Shown here piece after piece: positions 51,178 through 59,912 of a DNA stretch of 64,000 nucleotides (positions within the stretch are counted from its first letter, which is position 1; every line of letters starts with the position of its first letter). The notes beneath the pieces were generated by a model. That model saw nothing but the letters and a program-made list of their open reading frames with translations, did not search any database and was not told the DNA's origin. Origin of the DNA: Rhodopirellula sp. P2 (lineage in GTDB: Bacteria > Planctomycetota > Planctomycetia > Pirellulales > Pirellulaceae); assembly GCF_028768465.1 (NCBI RefSeq), contig NZ_CP118225.1, positions 3,019,001 to 3,083,000 on the forward strand, given 5' to 3'. Made by a program: the position numbers and the translations under genes.

Positions 51178-52563
51178 TCACATCACCTGAACAATGATGC
51201 ACTTCAGGTAATCACTCTCGGGGCACGAGACAGCGAAGACGTGATCGGGGGAAGGACCGCGACTTTCGAGAACCACGAGGTCACGTCCACGCTTGCGTCC
51301 CACATCCACCAGCATGTTCAAAAAGTCGGCTCGAGACACCCGACCTGAGCAGCTGCAGGTCACCAAAATCCCGCCCGGGGGCAGCAGGTCAACCGCCGAC
51401 GCGTTCAGCCGCGTGTAGGCTCGCAATGCCGCGTTGGTTTGATTGCGAGAGCCAGCGAATCTCGGGGGGTCCAGGATGATCGCGTCAAACTTCTCACCCC
51501 GTTCGCGGCGTTCTTTCAAGTCGTCAAAGCAATCGCCTTGATCGAATTGAATGTTGCCGAGCTGGTTGCGTTCAGCATTCCGCTTGGCGATCTCGAGTGC
51601 CCGTTCGCTGCTGTCGAGTGCAACGACTTGTTGGGCGCCGGCGCGGGCGGCCGCCAGTGCAAAGCCGCCGGTGTAGGTGCACACATCCAGCACTCGGCGG
51701 TCGGCCATGTAACTCGCCGCGGCGGCATGGTTGAGTTGTTGATCGAGGTAGCCGCCGGTCTTCTGGCCGTCCTGCAAATCGATGGCCATCTCCAGCCCGT
51801 TGTGTTGGTACCAAACGGTCGGATCGGCTTGACTGTCCAGCGTCGTCAGCGATTGCAGTTCCGCCAAAGTTTCGGCGGAGACGCCTTCGTGTTTGACGGT
51901 GGTGTCGTCCATGCGAACCAAGATCCTTTGGCACGGCGTCTGATGACGGGCCGCGGCCGCGGTGACTTCGCGGATCAGCATCGCGGCGCGAGGGATCAGG
52001 ACGCCGCCCGTGATTTGCACGCTCAAACAATCCGCGTAACGATCGACGATCAGGCCACTCATCCGGTCGGATTCACTGAAAATCAAACGCTCGCCGCCCT
52101 GTGGGTTGGGGGAGCCGGCCAAGCGTCGACGTGCGACCGCTTGTTCGATTCGTTCCGCCCACAATGCGTCGTCGATTTGTTCTTCCGATGAAAAGGCATA
52201 CAGCCGAATCCGAAGCCGACTGCCTGGATTGATCAAGCCGCGAGCGACCCAGTTGCCGTCGTGATCGAGTAAATCGATCACGTCGCCGCAGCCGGGAAGC
52301 CGTCGTTGGCGGTCACCCGGCACGGATTCCGCAACCTCTTCCGGGGGGGCGTCCGAAACGGAGTCGGGCTCCACAGGCAAAGATTCCTCGGACAAAGAAT
52401 CCACGGGCAGCGGGGCGATTTCACTGAAATTGCCTGCGGAGGGCACTTCGCGAAGCGTGTTGTGCGCCAGTGCGTTGGCCATGACCCAAGGGTGCCGCGA
52501 GAGAAAAGGGTAGTGGCGATTGGGGCGAGTGCGAATTTGCCAACGGGTGGAAGAAGCTTGCAT
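51178..52563 (-). CDS. Class I SAM-dependent rRNA methyltransferase of the RlmI type (PUA domain)
   Basis: A 461-residue protein. An N-terminal PUA-like region (RPNRHYPFLSRHPWV) and an RlmI-like middle (LIFSESDRMSGLIVDRYAD; DLQDGQKTGGYLDQQLNH) precede a Rossmann methyltransferase with VLDVCTYTGGFALAAARAGA, VVALDSSERALEIAKRN and motif IV ILDPPRFAG. The catalytic Cys region is LVTCSCSGRVSRADF. RlmI enzymes make m5C in 23S rRNA; the exact site is not proven here. An acidic, Pro-rich insert of about 45 residues (38-85) interrupts the PUA domain. ATG at 52563 is used; a TTG six codons upstream is less likely. Confidence 0.87.
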   Translation of the reverse strand: MQASSTRWQIRTRPNRHYPFLSRHPWVMANALAHNTLREVPSAGNFSEIAPLPVDSLSEESLPVEPDSVSDAPPEEVAESVPGDRQRRLPGCGDVIDLLDHDGNWVARGLINPGSRLRIRLYAFSSEEQIDDALWAERIEQAVARRRLAGSPNPQGGERLIFSESDRMSGLIVDRYADCLSVQITGGVLIPRAAMLIREVTAAAARHQTPCQRILVRMDDTTVKHEGVSAETLAELQSLTTLDSQADPTVWYQHNGLEMAIDLQDGQKTGGYLDQQLNHAAAASYMADRRVLDVCTYTGGFALAAARAGAQQVVALDSSERALEIAKRNAERNQLGNIQFDQGDCFDDLKERRERGEKFDAIILDPPRFAGSRNQTNAALRAYTRLNASAVDLLPPGGILVTCSCSGRVSRADFLNMLVDVGRKRGRDLVVLESRGPSPDHVFAVSCPESDYLKCIIVQVM

Positions 52564-52760
52564 CAGGTTGAAAGTGACCAAATTGTCGATGGAGGCGGGT
52601 TTGCCGGAGACGGCGGAAGTGGCAAAATAGGGGAACTGCGAGGATAGTCGATCAGAGCAGGTTTGTTTTGATCGAAGTTACGGCCTTGCTTGAACCGATA
52701 TAGTGCGAGAACGATCTGGTTAGGTCGTTCCATTTCTCAATCAAACTGGAAGGTTAGACC

Positions 52761-53036
52761 ATGCACGTCGTTGCTGAACCCTGCTCGGGATGCAAGTACA
52801 CCGATTGCGTCGTCGTTTGCCCTGTGGAGTGTTTCTACGAAGGCGAACAGATGTTGTATATCCACCCGGAAGAGTGCATCGACTGCGAAGCCTGTGTGCC
52901 GGAATGTCCCGTGGAAGCGATTTTCCATGAAGACAATCTGCCGGAAGAATGGAATAGTTACATCGAATTGAACGCCGAAATGTCGGAAAAGACCGAAGTG
53001 ATCACCGAGAAAAAAGAACCTCTCGCTGACAACTGA
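52761..53036 (+). CDS. fdxA: Seven-iron ferredoxin (FdxA type)
   Basis: A 91-residue ferredoxin. The Cys pattern is [18 protein letters not shown], then [16 protein letters not shown]: a [3Fe-4S] plus [4Fe-4S] arrangement of the FdxA type. An acidic C-terminal tail follows. It carries electrons at low potential in the cytoplasm. GGAAGG lies 7 bases before the ATG, one of the better ribosome sites in the window. The flippase-like gene begins 35 bp later, probably in the same transcript. Confidence 0.92.
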   Translation: MHVVAEPCSGCKYTDCVVVCPVECFYEGEQMLYIHPEECIDCEACVPECPVEAIFHEDNLPEEWNSYIELNAEMSEKTEVITEKKEPLADN

Positions 53037-53071
53037 TCGGCCGATGGCACAGCGATCCGAGCTGACATTCT

Positions 53072-54295
53072 GTGGTTGAAACCGCCGAATCCGAAACGCG
53101 GGAGCCCGCTCCCGCGCGGCGGAAGGCTGGCTGGATGCGCTGGGCCAAACGAGTCATCGCCGTCTTGGTCGTGGTGGGATTGGCCCTCGCGGCCAAGGAT
53201 GCGGTCGAACGTTGGCAGGCCGAGGTCGCTGACGTCCAGGCTCGTGTCCAAGTCATTGACCAGGAACTCGAGGTCCTTGACGGGCAGTTCCAGGCGTCTG
53301 CGGAGGGCACTGCCGGTGATCCCCAGGGCCACGTCTGGACCGGCGAACGACAATCGCTGAGCGAAGAACGCAGTCGATTGCTGGGATCCCTGCCGACGTG
53401 GCAAAACGTTTCTCTTGGCTCGCTCCTGCTCGCGGCGATGTTTTACGCGGTCGGGCTGCTGCCGCCGGCGTGTGTGTTGCATGGAGCCCTGCGTGGATTC
53501 CATGTTCCCTGTTCGTTGCCTCGAGCCACCGCGGCGCAATTGCTTGGCCATGCAGGGAAGTACATCCCCGGCAAAGCGATGGTGGTGGTGCTCCGTGTCT
53601 CCGCGGTGGTGTCCACGTCTCGGACTGGCAGTTTGCCTGCCGTGATCCGAGACGCACCCTCCAGGCAAACTTTGATCGGTCGAGCGACCACCTGCGTGTT
53701 CTTTGAAACGCTGCTGATGATGTCCGTTGGCGGTGCGCTGGCGGGGTGTCTGATGTGGTCGACGCCGCTTCCTCAATGGGTCAAATGGGCGGCCTCGTTG
53801 ATGGCGGTGGTCGCTTGCATTCCCACGCTGCCGCCGGTGATGCGGCGTGTGATCAAACTGGTCAGCCGGCGACGGGCTCGCACGCAGCCGGAGGATTCAG
53901 CCAATCGATCCACCGCGGTGGCGGATGTTTCATCCGCGATCACGTGGCCGCGATTGATCTCAGGTTGGGGATGGTCGCTGTTGTCTTGGTGTTTGATCGG
54001 GTTGTCGTTTGCCTGCGTGATGAAAGCCATTCCGGCTTACAATGGGTTGCCCGTTGGTTACGAGCTGTTGACGGTTGCCACCGCTGCGATCAGCCTCGGC
54101 ATGGTCTTGGGATTCGCGTCGTTGCTGCCCGGTGGGGCTGGTGTTCGCGAGTGGGTGACATTGGTCGTGTTGGGCACAGTGACTGATCCGACCCATGCAC
54201 TGCTGTGCGTGATCACTGCCCGGTTGTTGTTCATCGTGGTCGAGAGCTGCTTGGCACTGATCAGTCATCTTTCTCTGCGGACCATTTCGGTCTGA
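53072..54295 (+). CDS. Flippase-like integral membrane protein (LPG-synthase TM region family)
   Basis: A 407-residue protein. After an Ala/Arg-rich start and a first membrane helix (VIAVLVVVGLALAA) comes a ~70-residue extracytoplasmic helical part, then seven or more membrane helices. They contain the family motifs LLGHAGKYIPGKAMVVVLR and ASLLPGGAGVREWVTLVVLG, as found in the transmembrane region of lysyl-phosphatidylglycerol synthase and YbhN-like proteins. Members transport or flip lipids or lipid-linked sugars. No synthase domain is attached. GTG at 53072 is the only start in frame near the ferredoxin stop. The stop codon lies in the first unit of a tandem repeat. Confidence 0.82.
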   Translation: MVETAESETREPAPARRKAGWMRWAKRVIAVLVVVGLALAAKDAVERWQAEVADVQARVQVIDQELEVLDGQFQASAEGTAGDPQGHVWTGERQSLSEERSRLLGSLPTWQNVSLGSLLLAAMFYAVGLLPPACVLHGALRGFHVPCSLPRATAAQLLGHAGKYIPGKAMVVVLRVSAVVSTSRTGSLPAVIRDAPSRQTLIGRATTCVFFETLLMMSVGGALAGCLMWSTPLPQWVKWAASLMAVVACIPTLPPVMRRVIKLVSRRRARTQPEDSANRSTAVADVSSAITWPRLISGWGWSLLSWCLIGLSFACVMKAIPAYNGLPVGYELLTVATAAISLGMVLGFASLLPGGAGVREWVTLVVLGTVTDPTHALLCVITARLLFIVVESCLALISHLSLRTISV

Positions 54296-54333
54296 CGGAT
54301 GATGCGGTCTGACGGATGATGCGGTCTGACGGG
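54289..54333. repeat. Tandem repeat of a 17-bp unit (2.6 copies)
   Basis: GGTCTGACGGATGATGC occurs at 54289-54305 and 54306-54322, followed by a partial copy at 54323-54333. The first unit carries the TGA stop of the flippase-like gene. The units are directly adjacent, so this is not a CRISPR. Confidence 0.9.
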
Positions 54334-54426
54334 TGGGCTGCCAGCTCGTTCGGTGGTTCTGTTGTGGGAAGGTGTTCACGCCTTCGTTTCATTTCTTGTT
54401 TTCATTCCTTGAGTTGACGTTTTCCC

Positions 54427-55473
54427 ATGGACCCCAACGGCGAGCATTCCCCGCTTGGTTTTCTGCCTTGCTACAAACCGCCGGGCGCAACCTCTCGAGA
54501 CCTGGTCAACCGTGCGCAGCGTCGGCTGCGCGCCGAATTCGGTCTTCGCAAGCTGAAAGTGGGCCACACAGGAACGCTGGATCCGTTGGCGGAAGGGTTG
54601 GTGCTGCTGGCGATTGGATCAGCCACGCGATTGACCCCCTGGGTATTGCAACACGGCAAGCGGTACCTCGCCGATTTTCAACTGGGGGTGTCCAGCGAGT
54701 CCGGGGACTTGGAATCGGAACTGGTCACGCAAGCAGACGCAACCTTGCCAAGTGCCGCTGAAATCGAGCGAGTGCTGCAAGATTTTCATGGTGTGGTGGA
54801 GCAGACCCCGCCGGCTCATTCGGCAATCAAAGTGGATGGGGAACGGGCCCACAAGCGAGTTCGTCGCGGGGAAGATTTTGAAATGCCCAAGCGTCGGATC
54901 CTCATCGATTCGGTGAAATTGGTTTCTTATGAACGACCGGTGATGCGTTTGGATGTTCGTTGTGGCTCGGGAACTTACCTCCGGACGCTTGGGATGGATG
55001 TCGCCGCCGCCTGCGGATGTGCTGCTGTGATGACGAAGTTGGTTCGCACCGAGGTCGGGCGTTTCACCTTGGCCGACACTCTGGATTGCGAGTTCATGTT
55101 CGACGACACGGACCGCGAAAAACCATCTCCTCAGCCCATGCTGGAGTTCATGCGTCCCTCGGTCGAAGGCCTGACCCACCTGCCAGTGATCGATTTGGAC
55201 GCCCAGCAAATCGGAATGCTGCACGCAGGGATTCGGATTTCGGGAACCCCGCAGGCTCCGGCGGAACCGTTGCCGGAGGAATGGACCCGCTGCATCGACC
55301 AGGTCGACACCTTCGATCGCAACACCAGCGTTTCAGATTGCATTGGCGTCGATCGCTCGTCCGATTCGTCCAGCCGATGGGGGGAATTGGTCGCGATTCT
55401 TCGCCCGCATGGTAAATTGTGGCACCCGCTGAGAGTGTTTCCGTCGGCAGAATCAATTACCCTACGTGGCTGA
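54427..55473 (+). CDS. truB: tRNA pseudouridine(55) synthase TruB
   Basis: A 348-residue TruB. Seen: KPPGATSRDLVNRAQR, the catalytic GHTGTLDPLAEGLVLLAIG (catalytic Asp), and ERAHKRVRRGEDFEMPKRRI with LDVRCGSGTYLRTLGMD. It makes Psi55 in the T-loop of tRNAs. The enzyme is usually about 300 residues; here the C-terminal ~110 residues contain a longer, less conserved part that includes DTDREKPSPQP and a low-complexity SSDSSSRWG segment. The ATG at 54427 is preceded by a 131-bp gap with the short tandem repeat. Confidence 0.94.
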   Translation: MDPNGEHSPLGFLPCYKPPGATSRDLVNRAQRRLRAEFGLRKLKVGHTGTLDPLAEGLVLLAIGSATRLTPWVLQHGKRYLADFQLGVSSESGDLESELVTQADATLPSAAEIERVLQDFHGVVEQTPPAHSAIKVDGERAHKRVRRGEDFEMPKRRILIDSVKLVSYERPVMRLDVRCGSGTYLRTLGMDVAAACGCAAVMTKLVRTEVGRFTLADTLDCEFMFDDTDREKPSPQPMLEFMRPSVEGLTHLPVIDLDAQQIGMLHAGIRISGTPQAPAEPLPEEWTRCIDQVDTFDRNTSVSDCIGVDRSSDSSSRWGELVAILRPHGKLWHPLRVFPSAESITLRG

Positions 55474-55549
55474 ATTCCCGCCTTGCCGGATTCCCTCCTC
55501 TCCGAGCCAACATCGCTCGGCGATTCCCTCCCTCTGTCATCGACCCGCC

Positions 55550-56596
55550 ATGAACAAGATTCGTTTTGCCTTGCTGTCCCTTTCCGCCGTCGCTGCCTTG
55601 GGGCTGGCGGGTTGGAAATTGGCCGCCTCACCTGCTGAACAAATGCAGACTTTCGCCGTTGCGTTCGTGGAAACGCTGACGCCGGATCAAAAAGCGGATG
55701 CTGTGATGGCGTTTGATTCGCCCAAGCGAGTTGGCTGGCACTTCATTCCCAAGAAGGAACGCAAGGGGCTGATGCTCGAGCAGATGAACGATGCTCAGCG
55801 AACCGCCGCCCTGCGTCTTCTCCGTTCGGCACTCAGCGAAGCCGGTTACAGCAAAGCCAACCGGATCATGTTGCTGGAAGAAGTGCTCAACGAAATGGAA
55901 GCCGGCAAAGGAACTTGGGAACGCAACCCGCAACGCTACTACGTGACCTTGTTCGGTGACATCACCGCCGCCGGCGAAGACGCCAGTTGGGGCTTGTCCT
56001 TCGAAGGTCACCACCTGTCGCTGAACTTCGTTTGTCGCGGCGGGAAGGTCGTGGATTCCACGCCCCAGTTCATGGCGACGAACCCCGCCGTGGTGAAGAA
56101 CGAAACCAGCGTGACGCTGGGCAAAGGCACCGCCGTTCTGAACCAAGAGGAACAACTCGCGTTCAAACTGGTGAACTCGCTGGATTCCAAGCAGCTTGAA
56201 GTCGCACGGATCGCCGAAGAAGCTCTCGGTGAAATTCGCTTCGCCGGCGAACCCCAACCGACGGTGGGAGAACCCGAAGGAATCGCCTATTCCAGTTTGA
56301 ACCCTGACCAACAAAAACAACTTCGCGATGTGGTGGATTTGTACGTCAGTGTCGCACCGGAAAAAGTCGCTGCTGAACGGACGCAACAAATCGAAGCGGA
56401 CGGTTGGAACAACGTTCACTTTGCCTGGGCGGGAGCTCTTGAGCCAGGCATCGGTCACTACTACCGAGTGCGCGGCAAACGGTTCTTGATCGAGTTCGTG
56501 AACACGCAAGCCGACCCGGCTGGCAACCCAGCCAACCACATTCACTGTGTCTACCGCGACTTGTCCGGCGACTTCGATCTGCCCATCGCTCCCTGA
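55550..56596 (+). CDS. DUF3500 family secreted protein
   Basis: A 348-residue protein. A signal peptide or membrane anchor (MNKIRFALLSLSAVAALGLAGWK) precedes the DUF3500 body: FVETLTPDQKADAVMAFD, RVGWHFIPKERKGL-like GWHFIPKKERKGLMLEQM, RNPQRYYVTLFGD, SFEGHHLSLNF and the C-terminal HYYRVRGKRFLIEFVNTQ. The family is widespread in planctomycetes and its activity is not known to me; a possible redox or enzyme role is undetermined. The ATG at 55550 is preferred to an upstream frame start at 55466 because only the former starts with the signal peptide. A rho-independent terminator follows. Confidence 0.85.
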   Translation: MNKIRFALLSLSAVAALGLAGWKLAASPAEQMQTFAVAFVETLTPDQKADAVMAFDSPKRVGWHFIPKKERKGLMLEQMNDAQRTAALRLLRSALSEAGYSKANRIMLLEEVLNEMEAGKGTWERNPQRYYVTLFGDITAAGEDASWGLSFEGHHLSLNFVCRGGKVVDSTPQFMATNPAVVKNETSVTLGKGTAVLNQEEQLAFKLVNSLDSKQLEVARIAEEALGEIRFAGEPQPTVGEPEGIAYSSLNPDQQKQLRDVVDLYVSVAPEKVAAERTQQIEADGWNNVHFAWAGALEPGIGHYYRVRGKRFLIEFVNTQADPAGNPANHIHCVYRDLSGDFDLPIAP

Positions 56597-56696
56597 GCGA
56601 ACTCAAGCATTCGAAGAGCTCATTCTGGCAATGGGCTCGTTTGAATTCAGTCGGAATCCGCGAGCCAGCTCAAGCCGTTCCTGCGTCAGCGACCAC

Positions 56697-56722
56697 CGCT
56701 CACGCCGGAGCGGCTTTTTTTG
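56697..56722 (+). terminator. Rho-independent terminator after the DUF3500 gene
   Basis: A 6-bp G/C stem (CCGCTC at 56697-56702 pairing with GAGCGG at 56709-56714) with a 6-base loop, followed at once by a run of seven T residues. Confidence 0.88.
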
Positions 56723-56916
56723 TGTAGAAGTTTGAGCCGGGCCCATCTCCGACTGAACGCTGCCAAACAGAGCGTCTCAAAATCAAACGCTGTCTCACAA
56801 TCGGTTCCGCGACGTCGCAGAGAAGTACCCAGGGCGGGACGGCAACCCGAGCGGGAAAACACGGGGGAAATGGAGGTGATGAAGCGTGCCACCCCAAAAT
56901 CCACCCCACTTCGTCG

Positions 56917-57024
56917 GTGGAGGCCGAGGAGATGGTGGCGCTGTGGGAGCAATTGGATGCGGCCGGGCGGGCGGATCTGATCGCGGTGGCCCGTGGGTTA
57001 GTCGCCAGTCGGATCCCGAGTTAA
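56917..57024 (+). CDS. Possible small protein or gene remnant
   Basis: A 35-codon frame from GTG encoding VEAEEMVALWEQLDAAGRAD then LIAVARGLVASRIPS. The composition is that of a real amphipathic helix and not of a random frame. There is no ribosome site and no family that I can name. The rest of the 458-bp gap (56597-57054) has the terminator and nothing else visible. It may be the tail of a decayed gene. Confidence 0.3.
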   Translation: MEAEEMVALWEQLDAAGRADLIAVARGLVASRIPS

Positions 57025-57054
57025 AAGCAAGACACGAGCAAGTGGATTGCGACC

Positions 57055-58071
57055 CTACCGCTCAGTTGTTTTCACTCGGCTGCGTTTCCGCCGACGTTGT
57101 CGGTGCATTGCCAAACCGCCCGCAAGAATGAGAAAGGCTGCAGTGCCAGGTTCTGGAACTGCAGTCACGGGCGAAGTGAAGCCGACGTAGATAGGGCGAC
57201 CGATATCCGTCGAAAAGGAGGCTGAAAAGCTGGTTGGACTCGAGAACGAGGTGTCGGTGAGAATCACGTTTCCCCGATTTGTGCCGAGGGCGATATTTCC
57301 AAGAGGATCGATATCGATATCAATTAGCGATTCGCCAATGATATCCGTAACGTCCAAGGACGCTAATAGATTGCCGCTTGAATCAATCTGGAAGATTTCG
57401 TCACCAAGCTCGTGAGCATAGAAATTACCTGAATCGTCCGCGACTAGGCCACGAATTACGCGACCTGCAACGGCGTCAGGCAAGCTAAATTCCGAGATCA
57501 AGTCGGCTGTCAACGGATCATAGACGCGGACTTGCGAAGGGTTGCTTGCAGCAGCGTTCGCCTTCGTACCGAGCACTGCTAGTAGTCCATCTTGACCAAT
57601 CGTCATATCCGTCGGCGTGAAGTCAGCGATGAATCGATCGGTTGTGGTGCCGTTGAAACGCAATACTCCTCGATCTGTGCGACCTCCTGTGGGAGCATCC
57701 GAAACCAACAGCGAATCACCTACGACGGCGATCTTCCCGAATCCACCTGTAGCGGTGGTTGAGAAATTGCCCGCACGATCAGTTTGCACTCCAGTGGTTA
57801 CATCAATGGTTGAAACTACGGGAGAGAAAGTGCCGTTGTAAATTTGAATATTGCCGTCGCCATCAACCTTCAGTCCTCGGGACGATTCGGCAACTCCAGT
57901 CGGCGGAATCACCGTGAACGACTGAACGAGCGACCCCCCCAACGTGAACTCCCGCACCGAGTTTGATGCGGAGTCCGTGACAATCAAGTTTCCCGCACCA
58001 AGAACTGCCGCCGAAGCGCTGTTGCCGAAAAGAAGGCCGAGAAGCGGAACTGCTGCGAGAAAGAACTTCAT
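57055..58071 (-). CDS. PEP-CTERM sorted secreted beta-propeller-like protein
   Basis: A 338-residue protein. A signal peptide (MKFFLAAVPLLGLLFGNSASA) leads into repeated short blades of the NHL/SMP-30-like type (GNLIVTDSASNSVREF; GLKVDGDGNIQIYNG; GLVADDSGNFYAHELGD; DIDPLGNIALGTNRGNV), compatible with a beta-propeller. The C-terminus is the sorting signal AVPEPGTAAFLILAGGLAMH followed by a basic tail, so it is a PEP-CTERM substrate of an exosortase; none is encoded in the window. The ATG at 58071 is favoured over the open frame that extends to 58338. Confidence 0.88.
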   Translation of the reverse strand: MKFFLAAVPLLGLLFGNSASAAVLGAGNLIVTDSASNSVREFTLGGSLVQSFTVIPPTGVAESSRGLKVDGDGNIQIYNGTFSPVVSTIDVTTGVQTDRAGNFSTTATGGFGKIAVVGDSLLVSDAPTGGRTDRGVLRFNGTTTDRFIADFTPTDMTIGQDGLLAVLGTKANAAASNPSQVRVYDPLTADLISEFSLPDAVAGRVIRGLVADDSGNFYAHELGDEIFQIDSSGNLLASLDVTDIIGESLIDIDIDPLGNIALGTNRGNVILTDTSFSSPTSFSASFSTDIGRPIYVGFTSPVTAVPEPGTAAFLILAGGLAMHRQRRRKRSRVKTTER

Positions 58072-59149
58072 GGTCGTATGCTTTCCAGTCTTCGTTAATG
58101 GATGTTGAGTCAAACAATCGAGAGGCGACGCAGCTACCGAGACATTCAGGGATGTCGAATTGGTGTTTGCCTGTTCAGAATCGCTAATGATTTTCGCTGT
58201 CATCGAGGCTCTCCCCCAAATGTAGTTGGAGGCGGCAGCTCCTTCACACGAATCGAGCCAAGTCGATCGGGAAATTGCCTTTTCGTGCGAGCTGCAGCAC
58301 CATGGTCGTGAACCCACCACGACTCCTGTTGGGGCCAAGAGCGTAGGTACTACTTCGTTCGCACCGTGATGACATGGAGATGGGAACCGTCGTGCTGCGG
58401 GACAGATTGGACAGACACCCCAATCAAAAGGTACTTCCCTCGGTGTGATGTGGAGGTGATCGCCAGTGGGTTCCGGTGTTCTCGCATGCGTGCCGGCTGG
58501 ACTGCGACCGCCACCACCCCCCTACCGTCGTTGGGTCCCTCTGAGCGTCCAAGATAGAATGCGGTAGAGATCAGCCCAGGGACCTTTGAACACAGTCCGT
58601 CCGGTCGATGTTTGCGGGGGTCAGGGGGGCGGTGCGCGGTGGCGGGTCCTTCCGAGGCCGGTGGGGGTGCTGGTGCGGGGATCCCATCGCGGTGTTCTCG
58701 GTGGCGTGGGTGAAAATGATTTCGACCCTCCTCCTCCTCTTCGATGGATCGGTTGGGGCGGGGGTGGTCGAAAACCACGGCGGTGGTGATCGGATCGCCG
58801 CTTCCATCGGCGTGGGCGTCTTGCGGCAAAAATCAGGGTTTTGGCCGCGGGGTGTGGTGGAGGCGGGGGGGCCTGATTTCTGGCGGTGGCTGGCGAGCGA
58901 CCGATCGTCCCCCGAACCGCGCCGTGCATGCAGCAAAATGGATTTTGATCGCATCGACAAGATTGTGGTTCTGTCGCCCTGCTCCCACCAAGGCGAAAGG
59001 GCTAGTCGTTCCACTGTTTCCCCGAGCGAAAATTATTTTCTGAATTGCACTTACTTATCCTCGGGAAATCCGCCCGCATAACTCAAACTAGCCCCATTCG
59101 GGGGCGATGCACGCTCCGTCAACTCGACATGTTATTGAAGGATCTCCCA
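58072..59149. other. 1.08-kb region without a recognisable gene, G-rich
   Basis: Plus-strand sequence from about 58610 to 58920 is strongly G-rich with many runs of four to seven G (for example 58614-58632, 58750-58770, 58863-58872). Frames on both strands are open for up to 160 codons, but they encode Pro/Arg/His-rich or Gly/Trp-rich compositions with no resemblance to proteins, as expected of a biased base composition. It contains the first copy of the diverged direct repeat. The 5' leader of the 59150 gene occupies the last ~100 bp and is more A/T-rich. Confidence 0.5.
58531..58653. repeat. Diverged direct repeat, copy A
   Basis: It is bounded by TTGGGTCCCTCTGAG at the left and GGCGGGTCCTTCC at the right. 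Between these is a similar G-rich core (GCGGGGGTCAGGGGGGCGG). Copy B at 59501-59625 has the same order in the same orientation. Confidence 0.5.
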
Positions 59150-59458
59150 ATGGTTTTAAACACAAAACGCATTTATCCAAACAATGAAGATGGCAAACGA
59201 CTGGCGATTGCTGATCTGGACGTCTTTGTACGCTCGTTCACCGAGGTGATCGCGTTCAATGGGGGTGTAAAGCCAGCCCTCAAACAAGAGCCTTTTGCAT
59301 GGGTTCCATGGGATTCGGTCGTGGATCGGTTCATCGAAAGGAACGACTCGGCAAATGTTCACAAGAAGGCACTCGTTCAGCGACTGGCCCAAAAGCACCA
59401 AGGCTCACGGGAGCCTGGGAAACTCCACGTTTTCGCTGACTCTTGGGGACAGGCCTAG
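59150..59458 (+). CDS. Hypothetical protein, accessory region
   Basis: A 102-residue soluble protein, MVLNTKRIYPNNEDGK and so on, of mixed alpha/beta character with a conserved-looking core (LAIADLDVFVRSFTEVIAFN). I do not recognise a family. ATG at 59150 is preceded by GAAGGA at a 7-base spacing, a stronger ribosome site than most genes here have. The first ~80 bases use A/T-rich codons that differ from the rest of the window. It sits alone between two copies of a diverged repeat, which suggests acquisition as cargo; that is inference. Confidence 0.6.
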   Translation: MVLNTKRIYPNNEDGKRLAIADLDVFVRSFTEVIAFNGGVKPALKQEPFAWVPWDSVVDRFIERNDSANVHKKALVQRLAQKHQGSREPGKLHVFADSWGQA

Positions 59459-59500
59459 CGAGGCCTACGACGGCGACGGCTGTTTTTAATTGCTGACCAT

Positions 59501-59625
59501 TGGGTCCTTCTGAGACAACTGTGTCGGCTGATGCGATGGGCAGGCCCGCAGTGCTGAGAGAGAGTTCGTTCGTCCTCGGTGTGCGGGGGTTGGGGGGCCG
59601 GTGTGTGCCTGGTTGGGTCCTTCCC
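59501..59625. repeat. Diverged direct repeat, copy B
   Basis: TTGGGTCCTTCTGAG-like left end, then a G-rich core (GTGCGGGGGTTGGGGGGCCGG), then GGTTGGGTCCTTCC at the right. It is about 970 bp from copy A, in the same orientation. Confidence 0.5.
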
Positions 59626-59912
59626 AGCGTTTGCGATGTGCGGGTGAGTTGTCCGCAAGCTGTCGCTGGTTTCGAAATCTGAAAACCGACTTCGCTTCGG
59701 TGGATGGTTCGCGGCCGATGGCTTTCTTGATGGTGCCGCCGAATTGAGCGAGAATCCCCCTGGTGCGGGTTTGGTCGCCCGCCGTTCACGTCGTCGCCTG
59801 ACCCGCGGCGATTTCTAAGGTAGGCCGGTAGCTCCGGCCGCACGATTCGACCGGCCGCCTGCGATCCCTTTCCGCAGCGGCCGATCGAATCGGCCTCATC
59901 GAAAGAGAGCTG
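59626..59912. other. 287-bp gap with a possible decayed gene fragment on the minus strand
   Basis: On the minus strand, just after a TGA at 59786-59788, a short frame reads GDQTRTRGILAQFGGTIKKA then IGREPSTEAKSV (down to about 59650). Its composition is more protein-like than the surrounding sequence. There is no start codon and no continuation, so it may be a remnant. A short inverted repeat of GGCCGGT/ACCGGCC type lies near 59824-59864. Confidence 0.25.

Noticed and set aside
54289-54333. Short repeat considered as a CRISPR array
   Set aside because: The 17-bp units are adjacent with no spacers and only about 2.6 copies.
58350-58829. 159-codon minus-strand frame, Pro/His/Glu-rich
   Set aside because: The frame is an effect of the G-rich plus strand; all frames here are unusually open and none looks like a protein.
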